DNA from: Treponema sp.
GTDB taxonomy: Bacteria > Spirochaetota > Spirochaetia > Treponematales > Treponemataceae
Assembly: GCA_024400915.1 (NCBI GenBank)
Contig: JAKSLX010000012.1
Location: 27,860 to 91,859, forward strand
DNA: 64,000 nucleotides
Reading direction: 5' to 3'
A program made the position numbers and the translations under genes. Below, piece after piece: positions 26,628-35,001 of the stretch (the stretch's first letter is position 1; each line of letters starts with the position of its first letter). The notes beneath the pieces were generated by a model. That model did not search any database and had not been told where the DNA came from. It was given only the letters and a program-made list of their open reading frames with translations.

Positions 26628-28118
26628 ATGAAAGCAAAAGTATCACTCGTTAAGGAATTCAAGATTGGAGATGTTGATCCAAACCTTTTCAGCTCGTTCA
26701 TTGAACAGCTTGGACGTGCAGTTTACACGGGAATCTATGAACCTGGACATCCAACAGCAGACAGCCAGGGACTTCGCGGCGATGTAATGAACCTTGTAAA
26801 GGACCTTAGGGTTTCCCTTGTTCGCTATCCTGGAGGAAACTTCCTTAGCGGCTACGACTGGAAAGACGGAATCGGACCAAAGGATAAAAGACCAGTTCGT
26901 CTTGACCGCGCCTGGCATACAATCGAAACAAATGAATTCGGCATCGATGAATTCGTAGACTGGGCAAAAAAGTCCGGAACACAGGTACTTGCTGCCGTAA
27001 ACATGGGAACAGGTACTCCTCAGGATGCAGGAGACATGGTTGAATACTGCAACTACCCTAGCGGAACATACTGGAGTGACTTAAGAATCGCCAACGGACA
27101 CAAGGAGCCACACAACATAAAGTACTGGTGCGTAGGAAACGAAATGGACGGCCCATGGCAGATCTGTCATCTTGACGCCGTTGATTACGGAAAGAAAGCC
27201 CTTGAAACCATGAAGATCATGAAGTGGACCGATGACAGCATCAAGACAGTTGTATGCGGAAGCGCCACTACAGACATCCCTACTTATCCTGAATGGGACA
27301 GAATCGTCCTTGAACATACTTACGACTATGCGGATTATATTTCCATCCACAGATACTACGAGAACTTTGGAAACGACGATGACTTCCTTGCAAGCTTCTA
27401 CGACATGGATAAGTTCATCAAGACTTCTACAGCTACCTGCGACTATGTAAAGGCATATAAAAGAAGCAACAAGACCATGATGCTTTCCTTTGACGAATGG
27501 AACATCTGGTACCAGCAGAACCAGAAACCACACCCATGGGAAAAAGCTCCACGCCTTCTTGAAGACAAATACAGCCTTCTTGATGCCCTTGCCTTTGGTG
27601 GACTTGCCATTACCCTCCTTAACCATGCAGACCGCGTAAAAGTTGCCTGCCTTGCACAGCTCGTAAATGTAATCGCACCTATTTTTGCAGAACCTGGAAA
27701 GGGGGCCTATAGACAGACCATCTACTGGCCATTCCGTGACATCAGCCTTTATGGCCGCGGTGTTTCCCTTCAGCCTGTAGTTACATCAGACAAAAAGATT
27801 ACGGACAAATACGGTGAAGTCCCTGCAGTCATCTTTGCAAGTGTTTACAACGAGGAAACAAAGGAAATTTCGATATTTGCCCTCAATACAAGCAAGAGTG
27901 AAAACAGCGAAACAACAATAGATCTCCGTTCCTTCAGCAATACAAAGATGATCATGCGCACTGAACTTACAGGAACTGATTTGAGCGCACAGAACAGCCT
28001 TGAAAATCCAGACAAGGTTGCCCCATCAAAGGTTGAACTTTCCGAAGGCGACAACGGCATCTACACATTGAACCTTAAGAAAGCCAGCTGGAATGTAATA
28101 AGATTTTCTGCTGAATAA
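26628..28118 (+). CDS. abfA: GH51 alpha-L-arabinofuranosidase, probably intracellular
   Basis: 496 aa, no signal peptide. It removes arabinofuranose from arabinan or arabinoxylan oligosaccharides. Conserved GH51 stretches are RVSLVRYPGGNFLSGYDW, ENEFGIDEF-like TNEFGIDEFVDWAKK, WCVGNEMDGPWQ (acid/base Glu) and MMLSFDEWNIWYQ (nucleophile Glu). A C-terminal beta domain follows. The ATG at 26628 is preferred over 26619 because GAAGGA lies 8 bases before it. It lies between nrdD and nrdG, with a repeat and terminator separating it from nrdD. This fits a gut or rumen plant-fibre lifestyle. Confidence 0.93.
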   Translation: MKAKVSLVKEFKIGDVDPNLFSSFIEQLGRAVYTGIYEPGHPTADSQGLRGDVMNLVKDLRVSLVRYPGGNFLSGYDWKDGIGPKDKRPVRLDRAWHTIETNEFGIDEFVDWAKKSGTQVLAAVNMGTGTPQDAGDMVEYCNYPSGTYWSDLRIANGHKEPHNIKYWCVGNEMDGPWQICHLDAVDYGKKALETMKIMKWTDDSIKTVVCGSATTDIPTYPEWDRIVLEHTYDYADYISIHRYYENFGNDDDFLASFYDMDKFIKTSTATCDYVKAYKRSNKTMMLSFDEWNIWYQQNQKPHPWEKAPRLLEDKYSLLDALAFGGLAITLLNHADRVKVACLAQLVNVIAPIFAEPGKGAYRQTIYWPFRDISLYGRGVSLQPVVTSDKKITDKYGEVPAVIFASVYNEETKEISIFALNTSKSENSETTIDLRSFSNTKMIMRTELTGTDLSAQNSLENPDKVAPSKVELSEGDNGIYTLNLKKASWNVIRFSAE

Positions 28119-28122
28119 TCGC

Positions 28123-28128
28123 TATAAT
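28123..28128 (+). promoter_or_regulatory. Candidate -10 box for nrdG
   Basis: TATAAT lies 8 bases before the nrdG ATG at 28137. There is no clear -35 box (aagatt at 17 bases) and no ribosome site. Confidence 0.4.
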
Positions 28129-28136
28129 ACAGAACG

Positions 28137-28637
28137 ATGAACTACGGTGAAATCAAGAAAATAGACATTGCAAACGGTGAAGGTGTCCGCGTTACTCTTT
28201 TTGTCTCTGGCTGCAGAATCCACTGTCCGGGCTGTTTCAACAGCTGCACTTGGAATTTTGACTACGGAAAGCCTTTTACCGAAGAAACAGAAAAAGAAGT
28301 TATGGAAGCTTTAGCCAATGATTTCATAAGCGGCCTTACTGTCCTTGGTGGAGAACCTTTTGAACCTGAAAACCAGGAAGTTCTTGCACCATTCCTTGAA
28401 CGTGTCAGGGATAGATTTCCAAACAAATCCATCTGGTGCTTTTCCGGTTACCTTTACGACAAGGATCTTGAACCTGAAGACGGAAAAAAACACACGGAAT
28501 TTACGGACAGAATGCTGGACTGCATAGATACCCTTGTAGACGGTCCTTTTGTCCTTGCAGAACGCGATATAAGCCTCCAGTTCCGCGGCTCCAGAAATCA
28601 GCGCATCCTCAATCTAAAGGCTCTTCGCTCAAAATAA
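28137..28637 (+). CDS. nrdG: Anaerobic ribonucleotide reductase activating protein NrdG
   Basis: 166 aa. This radical-SAM enzyme installs the glycyl radical on NrdD. The 4Fe-4S motif is CRIHCPGC (CX3CX2C, near residue 26), preceded by VRVTLFVSG. GLTVLGGEPFEPEN is the GGE motif, and IDTLVDGPFV and QFRGSRNQRI complete the NrdG pattern. It follows the GH51 gene by 18 bases. A TATAAT 8 bases before the ATG could drive separate expression. Confidence 0.94.
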   Translation: MNYGEIKKIDIANGEGVRVTLFVSGCRIHCPGCFNSCTWNFDYGKPFTEETEKEVMEALANDFISGLTVLGGEPFEPENQEVLAPFLERVRDRFPNKSIWCFSGYLYDKDLEPEDGKKHTEFTDRMLDCIDTLVDGPFVLAERDISLQFRGSRNQRILNLKALRSK

Positions 28638-28654
28638 TTTAAAAATCAACATAC

Positions 28655-28684
28655 TTGAAATGACCTTAATAAAAAATGTAAAAT
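28655..28684 (+). promoter_or_regulatory. Promoter of the 28691 gene, start codon 6 bases after the -10 box
   Basis: TTGAAA (28655-28660), 18-base spacer, TAAAAT (28679-28684). The ATG at 28691 follows after 6 bases, without a ribosome site. Confidence 0.55.
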
Positions 28685-28690
28685 AACCAC

Positions 28691-29236
28691 ATGTCAGAAA
28701 ATACTAATTTAATCGAAGAGTTTGTCGAAAAAAAATCAATTCAGGCCTTGGCTTCCCTTGTGGAAACAAAGGATGAAAATACAGCAGTTAAAAATGCAGT
28801 TCAGCTTGCCGACATTTTTGGTCTTGGCAGCGCATTCAAGAAAATCGCAGAAAACAAGGATGACGAGGAAGCAAAGCTCATTAGCAGTTTCAGCAACAAC
28901 CTTGCACTCCTTATCCAGAAAACTTGGGTTGAACAGTCAGATGAAGAAATGAAGGCTCAGGTTCTCTATGTTCTCGAAGAAGTTCGCAAGCAGTTTGGAA
29001 AAGGAAAGTACAAGGCTGCTTACGGCAATTTCATTTCAATTGTCAGCGATGTAGTTTACCTCATGTTCGGAAACCAGACTAAGACAGAAGACTTTGCAGA
29101 ATACGCCCTCCGCATTGACCCCGAATTCGGGATGTTCTGGTGGTATTTCAAGAGCCTTCCTCAGGAAGCAGACTGGTCAGAAGGAAAGACAAGAACGGCA
29201 CTTTTGCTTGCCATGTACTTCCTTGCAAATTACTAA
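28691..29236 (+). CDS. Conserved-looking hypothetical protein, acidic and helical
   Basis: 181 aa. No family is recognised. It has no signal peptide or membrane helix. It is rich in Glu, Lys and Ala with long predicted helices (MKAQVLYVLEEVRKQFGKG), and ends in an aromatic stretch (FGMFWWYFKSLPQEADW). Coding quality is good: normal codon use for the window, its own promoter upstream and a hairpin terminator downstream. The start has no ribosome site. Lying between nrdG and proA, it gives no clue to function. Confidence 0.75.
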   Translation: MSENTNLIEEFVEKKSIQALASLVETKDENTAVKNAVQLADIFGLGSAFKKIAENKDDEEAKLISSFSNNLALLIQKTWVEQSDEEMKAQVLYVLEEVRKQFGKGKYKAAYGNFISIVSDVVYLMFGNQTKTEDFAEYALRIDPEFGMFWWYFKSLPQEADWSEGKTRTALLLAMYFLANY

Positions 29237-29246
29237 TCCGACGACT

Positions 29247-29277
29247 GGCTCTAAAGATTTTGATTTTTAGAGCCTTT
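29247..29277 (+). terminator. Hairpin terminator
   Basis: GGCTCTAAA (29247-29255) pairs with TTTAGAGCC (29266-29274), followed by a short TTTG run, so it is probably weak. Confidence 0.55.
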
Positions 29278-29297
29278 GTTATTTATGGAGCCATATT

Positions 29298-30554
29298 ATG
29301 GATATCAATTCGATTTGTGATTCCCTCCGCAAGGGAACAGAAAAACTTGCACTTCAGAATGCAACAGTAAAGAACGCAGCCCTCGTTGCTGTATGTGAAA
29401 GCCTCCGCAAAAACAAGGCTGATATTTTTGCCGCCAACGAAATCGATGTAAAGATTGCCCGCGAAAAAGGAACAAGGGAAAGCCTCATCGACCGCCTTAG
29501 TCTTGATGACAAAAAAATGGAAGGAATCATCGGCGGCGTTGAATCAATCATTGCACAGACTGATCCAATCGGTGAGGAAACCGCAGGCTGGAAAACACCA
29601 AACGGACTCCTCATCAGGCAGACAAGGGTTCCTGTTGGGGTTGTAGCCATCATCTACGAAAGCCGTCCAAATGTTACAGTAGATGCCTTTGCCCTTGCAT
29701 ACAAAAGCGCAAACGCAATCCTTCTCCGTGGTTCCTCTTCTGCACTTAATTCAAACAAGGCAATCGTAAAGGCAATAAAGGAAGGCCTTGCTTCAGTTGA
29801 AAACGGTGTTCCAGAGGCCGTAGAGCTTGCTCCATGTGAAAGCCGCGACGAAGTTCCAGAAATTCTTACTGCAGTTGGAAAGATTGATCTTGCCTTGCCT
29901 AGAGGAAGTGCAAACCTCATCAAGACGGTCGTTGAAACAGCAAAGGTTCCAGTAATCGAAACGGGAAGTGGAATCTGCCATCTTTATGTGGACGAAAGCG
30001 CAGACCTTGATATGGCCGCAAAAATCGCAGCCAACGGAAAGATGCAGCGCCCAGGTGTCTGTAACGCTCTTGAATGCATCGTAATCAACAAAAACGTTGC
30101 AGAAAACTTTGTTCCAAAACTTGCAGAAATTTTTGCAGGAAAGGTAGAAGTTCGTGCAGATGAAAAATCTTACGATCTTTTTGAAAAGGCAGGATACGGA
30201 AAGCTTATCAAGGCTCAGGATGTAGACTTTGGTTTTGAATTCCTTGACATGATCTGTGCAGTAAAGGTTGTTGATGACATTGAAGAAGCCATCGGCTACA
30301 TCAACACCCACAACTCGAAGCATTCAGAAAGCATCATTACAAACAATATGGCACACGCAAAAATGTTCCAGGCAAGAATCGACGCAAGCTGCGTTTATGT
30401 AAATGCAAGTACAAGATTTACAGACGGCGGTGAATTCGGCTTTGGCGCAGAACTTGGAATCAGCACCCAGAAGATGCATGCCCGCGGTCCAATGGGAATC
30501 AAGGCACTTACAACCATCAAGTACCTTATCGACGGCGAAGGTCAGATAAGGTAA
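29298..30554 (+). CDS. proA: Glutamate-5-semialdehyde dehydrogenase ProA
   Basis: 418 aa, normal for ProA. It reduces gamma-glutamyl phosphate to glutamate 5-semialdehyde with NADPH in proline synthesis. Signatures include VPVGVVAIIYESRPNVTVDAF, LLRGSSSALNSNKAI, DLALPRGSANLI, the catalytic Cys region QRPGVCNALECIV, and VNASTRFTDGGEFGFGAELGIS. GGAG precedes the ATG. ProB is not in the window, so the pathway is split here. Confidence 0.95.
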   Translation: MDINSICDSLRKGTEKLALQNATVKNAALVAVCESLRKNKADIFAANEIDVKIAREKGTRESLIDRLSLDDKKMEGIIGGVESIIAQTDPIGEETAGWKTPNGLLIRQTRVPVGVVAIIYESRPNVTVDAFALAYKSANAILLRGSSSALNSNKAIVKAIKEGLASVENGVPEAVELAPCESRDEVPEILTAVGKIDLALPRGSANLIKTVVETAKVPVIETGSGICHLYVDESADLDMAAKIAANGKMQRPGVCNALECIVINKNVAENFVPKLAEIFAGKVEVRADEKSYDLFEKAGYGKLIKAQDVDFGFEFLDMICAVKVVDDIEEAIGYINTHNSKHSESIITNNMAHAKMFQARIDASCVYVNASTRFTDGGEFGFGAELGISTQKMHARGPMGIKALTTIKYLIDGEGQIR

Positions 30555-30566
30555 AACAAAAAAAAT

Positions 30567-32402
30567 ATGAATAAATTAAATGTTAATAGAATATTTTTAA
30601 TTGTTCTTTTTTTTGGATTTGTTTCCTGCGGAAATGAAATTAATCATCTGGAAAATAATATTAATTTAATCAATAAAGAAAATATTGATTTAAATGATTA
30701 CACGGTAATTATTAAAAAAGGTTCAGAAATAAATGATGAATCTGGAGAAAAAATTAAAATAAAAAAAGATACTCCAGCCAAAATAATTAAATATGAAATC
30801 AATAATAATTTAATTGATGTTGAAATCAATAAAGGAAAAAATAAAAAATTAATTGGAAAGTGCGATTTTAACATTATTGATTTAAATTATGATATTTTAT
30901 ATTTCTGCGGGAAAAATTTTTCTAAAAACAGTGATTTATTAAATGTCATAAAAAATTATAAAGCAGAAAATTGGAAATTATCAGATGTAATTAATTGTCT
31001 CAGCTCTCCAGGATTCAGTAAATATTTTAATAATTATTCCAAAGAGAAAAAGAGAGAAATATTCCAATTAATAAATTATCCGAAAAATCGTGATTATGAA
31101 AACATTGATTACATAAATTGCAAATTTCCAGAATGGATAGTTAAGGATTATTTAATTGGAATGAATTCAGCGGAAATAATTGACAATAAATTAATGACAG
31201 AATTAATCAATAAAAATTATGGAGAGGATCAGGATTCTGTTTTAATTTATGCATTAAAATATGGTGATGAATATATTGTCAATAATTATGCATATTATTT
31301 AGTTAAGCAATTTAATGCGGATGTAAAAATAAATGATATATTTAATAAAACAGCTGCTGATTACGCAATTACTAATGATATATTTTTCCTTGATGAAAAA
31401 GAAACCCCACAGATAGATTTTAATGATTATGATTCCTATGTAAAAAATTGGGAACAGTTTTTTTCTGATGATTGGGATGATTATAAAATAGATGTATTCT
31501 TTTTTGAGGGAAATGATCAAAAAGAATGGGATATTTATAATAGAAACAAAAAAGAGCGGATTGAAAAACAGGCCGTATATAATCCATCAGTTATTGATGA
31601 GATGGAAAATAATATAAAATCAAGAGGTTATTATCATCCGTATTTTGTGTATCCATTTGAGGATAACTCATTTGCCTATGTAACAGACAAAACATATATT
31701 CTGCTCAAAAACGAGGAAAAATTTTATTTGAAGCCAGGTACAATCGTAAAAGTTTTGCATACATTTCCTGCCAGAGGGGAAGATTACGCTTTGTATTCTC
31801 CATTTTCAAAATATCTTGAAGCTCCTTTTGTTTTGGTTCAGGAACAGAGATTCGGTAATGTTGGACTTATTTGCAGCTTTAATCTTGCACATCAGAAGTC
31901 AAATGTAATTAGGGATGACGATACAAGAAAATATCTTTTAATGACAAAATTTCAGGCACAGCCAAATCACGATATAGATGGAAATGTAATCGCTGGAAGC
32001 ATTTATCTTGTTGAAGAAGATGAAACAACAAAGTCAAACATAATTCATAATCCGACTTCTTTTGAATGCTGGGATGACCATAAGCCTCTTGAGATTTTTC
32101 AGTTTGAAAATGAAATTGTAATGGCTTTTACAAGAAGCTTTATGACTAAGGAAAAGGGCCGTCTTGATCAGTGTTTGACATATTTCATCCGCGATAATGT
32201 TCTTATTGATTTTGGAGAATTTACTGCTTACACAAATGACAATAAAAATGTCCAGGGCCTGATTGATAAAGAAGTAAGAAATGGAAAATTTATAGTTACT
32301 GTCGGTGAAGATTATGATAATTTCCCAGCAGTGGAAAAATTGGAAATTGATAAAAATTTCAAACTTGTTGAGGACAGAATATCAGAAAAAGAAGGCCGCT
32401 AG
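30567..32402 (+). CDS. Lipoprotein of unknown function with very AT-rich N-terminal half
   Basis: 611 aa. The signal peptide ends in the lipobox FVSC (Cys about 22). Residues 25-110 are Asn/Ile/Lys-rich and may form an SH3-like barrel. Residues about 190-280 (SVLIYALKYGDEYIVNNYAYYLVKQFNADVKIND) look like ankyrin-type helices. From about residue 350 (YHPYFVYPFEDNSFAYVTDKTYILLK) the sequence is a beta-rich domain with ordinary codon use. The base composition changes sharply near 31620. No enzyme motif is visible. The start is 12 bases after proA, and the ribosome site is weak. Confidence 0.65.
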   Translation: MNKLNVNRIFLIVLFFGFVSCGNEINHLENNINLINKENIDLNDYTVIIKKGSEINDESGEKIKIKKDTPAKIIKYEINNNLIDVEINKGKNKKLIGKCDFNIIDLNYDILYFCGKNFSKNSDLLNVIKNYKAENWKLSDVINCLSSPGFSKYFNNYSKEKKREIFQLINYPKNRDYENIDYINCKFPEWIVKDYLIGMNSAEIIDNKLMTELINKNYGEDQDSVLIYALKYGDEYIVNNYAYYLVKQFNADVKINDIFNKTAADYAITNDIFFLDEKETPQIDFNDYDSYVKNWEQFFSDDWDDYKIDVFFFEGNDQKEWDIYNRNKKERIEKQAVYNPSVIDEMENNIKSRGYYHPYFVYPFEDNSFAYVTDKTYILLKNEEKFYLKPGTIVKVLHTFPARGEDYALYSPFSKYLEAPFVLVQEQRFGNVGLICSFNLAHQKSNVIRDDDTRKYLLMTKFQAQPNHDIDGNVIAGSIYLVEEDETTKSNIIHNPTSFECWDDHKPLEIFQFENEIVMAFTRSFMTKEKGRLDQCLTYFIRDNVLIDFGEFTAYTNDNKNVQGLIDKEVRNGKFIVTVGEDYDNFPAVEKLEIDKNFKLVEDRISEKEGR

Positions 32403-32508
32403 ATAAAGAGTAATAACTCCTCAAAAAATTAAAATGCATTACATTATAGCAACAAGCGAAATCAGGTAAAATTACGAAAGTCGTTGCCTGACCTTCTGCC
32501 AGATATCC

Positions 32509-33213
32509 TCATTTTTCCCATGGATACTTTTCGAAATATATTTCTCCATCAGTAAGATAACCGCCAAAGCTCCATCCTTCTTTTCCGTCGCTTGTCCTTA
32601 CCTTAACCCAAGCAGATTTTATTCTGTCAATTTTTTCTTCCTGCCCGACTTCAAGAATCTTTACGGTATCGTCTTTCAATATGAGTCCAGTTTTTTCTGA
32701 ATCAAGAGAAGGTGTGTCCCTCAGCCTAAGATTGTCAGCCGCAACATAATGGAAACCAACAAAGCGCGCATCAGGCAATATCTCAAATCCGACATCCTTT
32801 CTTTTTACCGTTCCATTAATGAAAACTTCGTAATAATAATAGACCTCAATACTTTCAAACAATGCATAGTCAGGAAAAAGGAATCCATTTGGAACCAGAA
32901 AATTATACATTGTTTGTCCTTCGCTATATAAAGTCAAATGCTTCCAGTTTGTAGAAGGAACTTTAAAAATGTCTGTTACATGGCATTTTGTCTTGAACTT
33001 CAGGCCGCGAAGAGAATCTACATTTCTATTTTCTACTGCCCGATCATGGATTTCAGCGACTTCATCAAAAGTTGTTTCTTTATATTCATTCCCGTCAATT
33101 TCTTCTTCATTCCATGTATAAATTTTTCCATAGACAGGATAGATTCTAGTATAGGAATATCCTGAAAGAATCGCCATGACAAAAAAAACTGCAGATGCAA
33201 AAATTTTTTTCAT
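32509..33213 (-). CDS. Exported protein with C-terminal bacterial SH3 domain
   Basis: 234 aa from the ATG at 33211-33213, which follows GAAGGA; upstream in-frame starts lack one. An N-terminal hydrophobic signal (IFASAVFFVMAILSGYS) has no lipobox Cys. The middle (about 40-150) is unrecognised and beta-rich. The C-terminal SH3_3-type domain reads ADNLRLRDTPSLDSEKTGLI...VKVRTSDGKEGWSFGGYL, the pattern used to bind cell wall or protein ligands. It is related in style to the SH3 lipoprotein at 52169 (WVFGGY motif). Confidence 0.72.
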   Translation of the reverse strand: MKKIFASAVFFVMAILSGYSYTRIYPVYGKIYTWNEEEIDGNEYKETTFDEVAEIHDRAVENRNVDSLRGLKFKTKCHVTDIFKVPSTNWKHLTLYSEGQTMYNFLVPNGFLFPDYALFESIEVYYYYEVFINGTVKRKDVGFEILPDARFVGFHYVAADNLRLRDTPSLDSEKTGLILKDDTVKILEVGQEEKIDRIKSAWVKVRTSDGKEGWSFGGYLTDGEIYFEKYPWEK

Positions 33214-33257
33214 TCTATCCTTCACCTCAAAACGCAACGCGGGAATCAAAACAACCT

Positions 33258-34901
33258 TTACTTTGCCTGGGACAGCAATTCTGAAATATTGAAGCAATGG
33301 TCGCCGATGCGTTCAATCTGTTTTACAAGGTCCATGTAAAGAAGCTCTGCCTTTACGTTGCTTCCCTCTTCAAGACGTTTTCTTGCAAGCTTCTTAAGTT
33401 CCTTCTTGAATGCATCGATCTGATTTTCAAGTTCAGTCGCAAACTCAAGCTTTTCCTTTGGAAGATGCTTGTTTATGTTTATGTGGATGAACTGCATGAA
33501 CTGGCGTGCAAGCTCAACATAAGGCAAGAGGCGTTCCATATCCTCATCCTTGAATTCCATTTTCTTTTCAATGCTCTTCTGAATCAGTTTTCCAAGGGCA
33601 TAGCATTCGTCGGTAATGGCCTCAAGATCATCGACTATCTGAATCATTGATGAAATATTTGCAAGCTGATTTACACTTACAGGAAGAGTTTCACATTTAA
33701 GAAGATAGGCTGTAATCTGTTCCTGCATCTGGTCGCAGTAGTCTTCTTCATTCTTCATGTTTTCCATATGGTCTTCGATGAACTTTGAATCCAATGTTGT
33801 AATTCCAACCTGGAAGCGGTCAAACATCTCGCTTACGATGTCGGTCATCTTGGCAATTTCACCTTCTGCACGAACGATGTATCCACCAATGCTGTCCTTT
33901 GCATGAGAAACGAATTCCAGTTTGTAAGTTGAAGGCAGTGCATCAGGATCATCCTTGATGATTTTTCTTGTAAGGGCACAGATCTGATTTACAAACGGAA
34001 TGCAGACAGCTGTCGTAAGGGACTTGAACACTGTATGGAGGATTGAAATCTGAATTGCAATGTTGTCTTTTGGCGAAATCCATTCAACAAAGTTAAGGAG
34101 TGGTCTGAAGAATACAACAACAAGAACCGTACCAAAGACGTTGAAAAGAACATGGACAAGAGCGGCTCTCTTTGCATCAGCAGTAGTTCCCGCAGCGGCA
34201 ATGATCGCATCAATAGTTGAACCGATGTTGCTTCCATATGTCATGATGGCACTCATTTCCCAGGTTACCACCTTGTTGAAGGCAAGGGTGATTACGATTG
34301 CTGTAAAGGCGCTGGAAGAATGCATCAGGGCTGTAATGAAAATGCCAAGGATGAATCCAACTATATAGGAAAGGAAACCCATGTGCTGAATTTCCTGAAG
34401 CCAGCCAAGACTTGCAGGATCAATGCGGAACAGATCCGAAAGACCGCTAAGCCCCAAGAAAAGCATGCCAAAGCCCATGATTGCTTCACCCATGTTCCTT
34501 GAGTTGGCGTTCTTCATCATTGTAAGGAAATAACCAGCACCAAATACTGGAATTGCAAAAGCACTGATCTTAAAGTTGAATCCAAAGAGGGAAACAATCC
34601 AGGCAGTAACCGTTGTACCAATGTTGGCACCAAAGGTAACGCCCACGGACTGAGCAAGGGAAAGGAGTCCTGCGTTTACAAAGGAAACAACCATGACAGT
34701 TGTTGCCCCTGAAGACTGGATTATCATGGTAATAGCAAGACCTGTCAAAAGCCCCGCAAACCGGTTTCCGGCAACCATACCGAGCGCCCGCTGAAGTCTT
34801 TCACCCGCACTTTTCTGAACACCGTTACTCATGAACTTCATTCCGCAAAGAAGAAATCCAAGACTACCAATCAAACCCAATAAAAATGATACTACAGCCA
34901 T
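33258..34901 (-). CDS. nptA: Na+/phosphate cotransporter family protein with PhoU-like domain
   Basis: 547 aa from the ATG at 34899-34901, which follows CCAGGA. About ten membrane helices in two QSS repeats: GLAITMIIQSSGATTVMVVSFVNAG and TALMHSSSAFTAIVITLA, the Na/Pi-cotransporter signature. Residues about 330-547 form a PhoU-like helical regulatory domain (GGYIVRAEGEIAKMTDIVSEMFDRF). It imports phosphate with sodium, or acts on Pi-linked signalling, at the inner membrane. It is transcribed in the same direction as, and 100 bases after, pheT. Confidence 0.9.
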   Translation of the reverse strand: MAVVSFLLGLIGSLGFLLCGMKFMSNGVQKSAGERLQRALGMVAGNRFAGLLTGLAITMIIQSSGATTVMVVSFVNAGLLSLAQSVGVTFGANIGTTVTAWIVSLFGFNFKISAFAIPVFGAGYFLTMMKNANSRNMGEAIMGFGMLFLGLSGLSDLFRIDPASLGWLQEIQHMGFLSYIVGFILGIFITALMHSSSAFTAIVITLAFNKVVTWEMSAIMTYGSNIGSTIDAIIAAAGTTADAKRAALVHVLFNVFGTVLVVVFFRPLLNFVEWISPKDNIAIQISILHTVFKSLTTAVCIPFVNQICALTRKIIKDDPDALPSTYKLEFVSHAKDSIGGYIVRAEGEIAKMTDIVSEMFDRFQVGITTLDSKFIEDHMENMKNEEDYCDQMQEQITAYLLKCETLPVSVNQLANISSMIQIVDDLEAITDECYALGKLIQKSIEKKMEFKDEDMERLLPYVELARQFMQFIHININKHLPKEKLEFATELENQIDAFKKELKKLARKRLEEGSNVKAELLYMDLVKQIERIGDHCFNISELLSQAK

Positions 34902-35001
34902 ATTAATTCCTGGTTGTAAAATTAGACTTTCAAAGAAAGTCTTTTGCTTTATTAAATAAAATAAGGTTGCCTCGGATGTTCTCCAAAGCAACCTTTACAT
35001 G

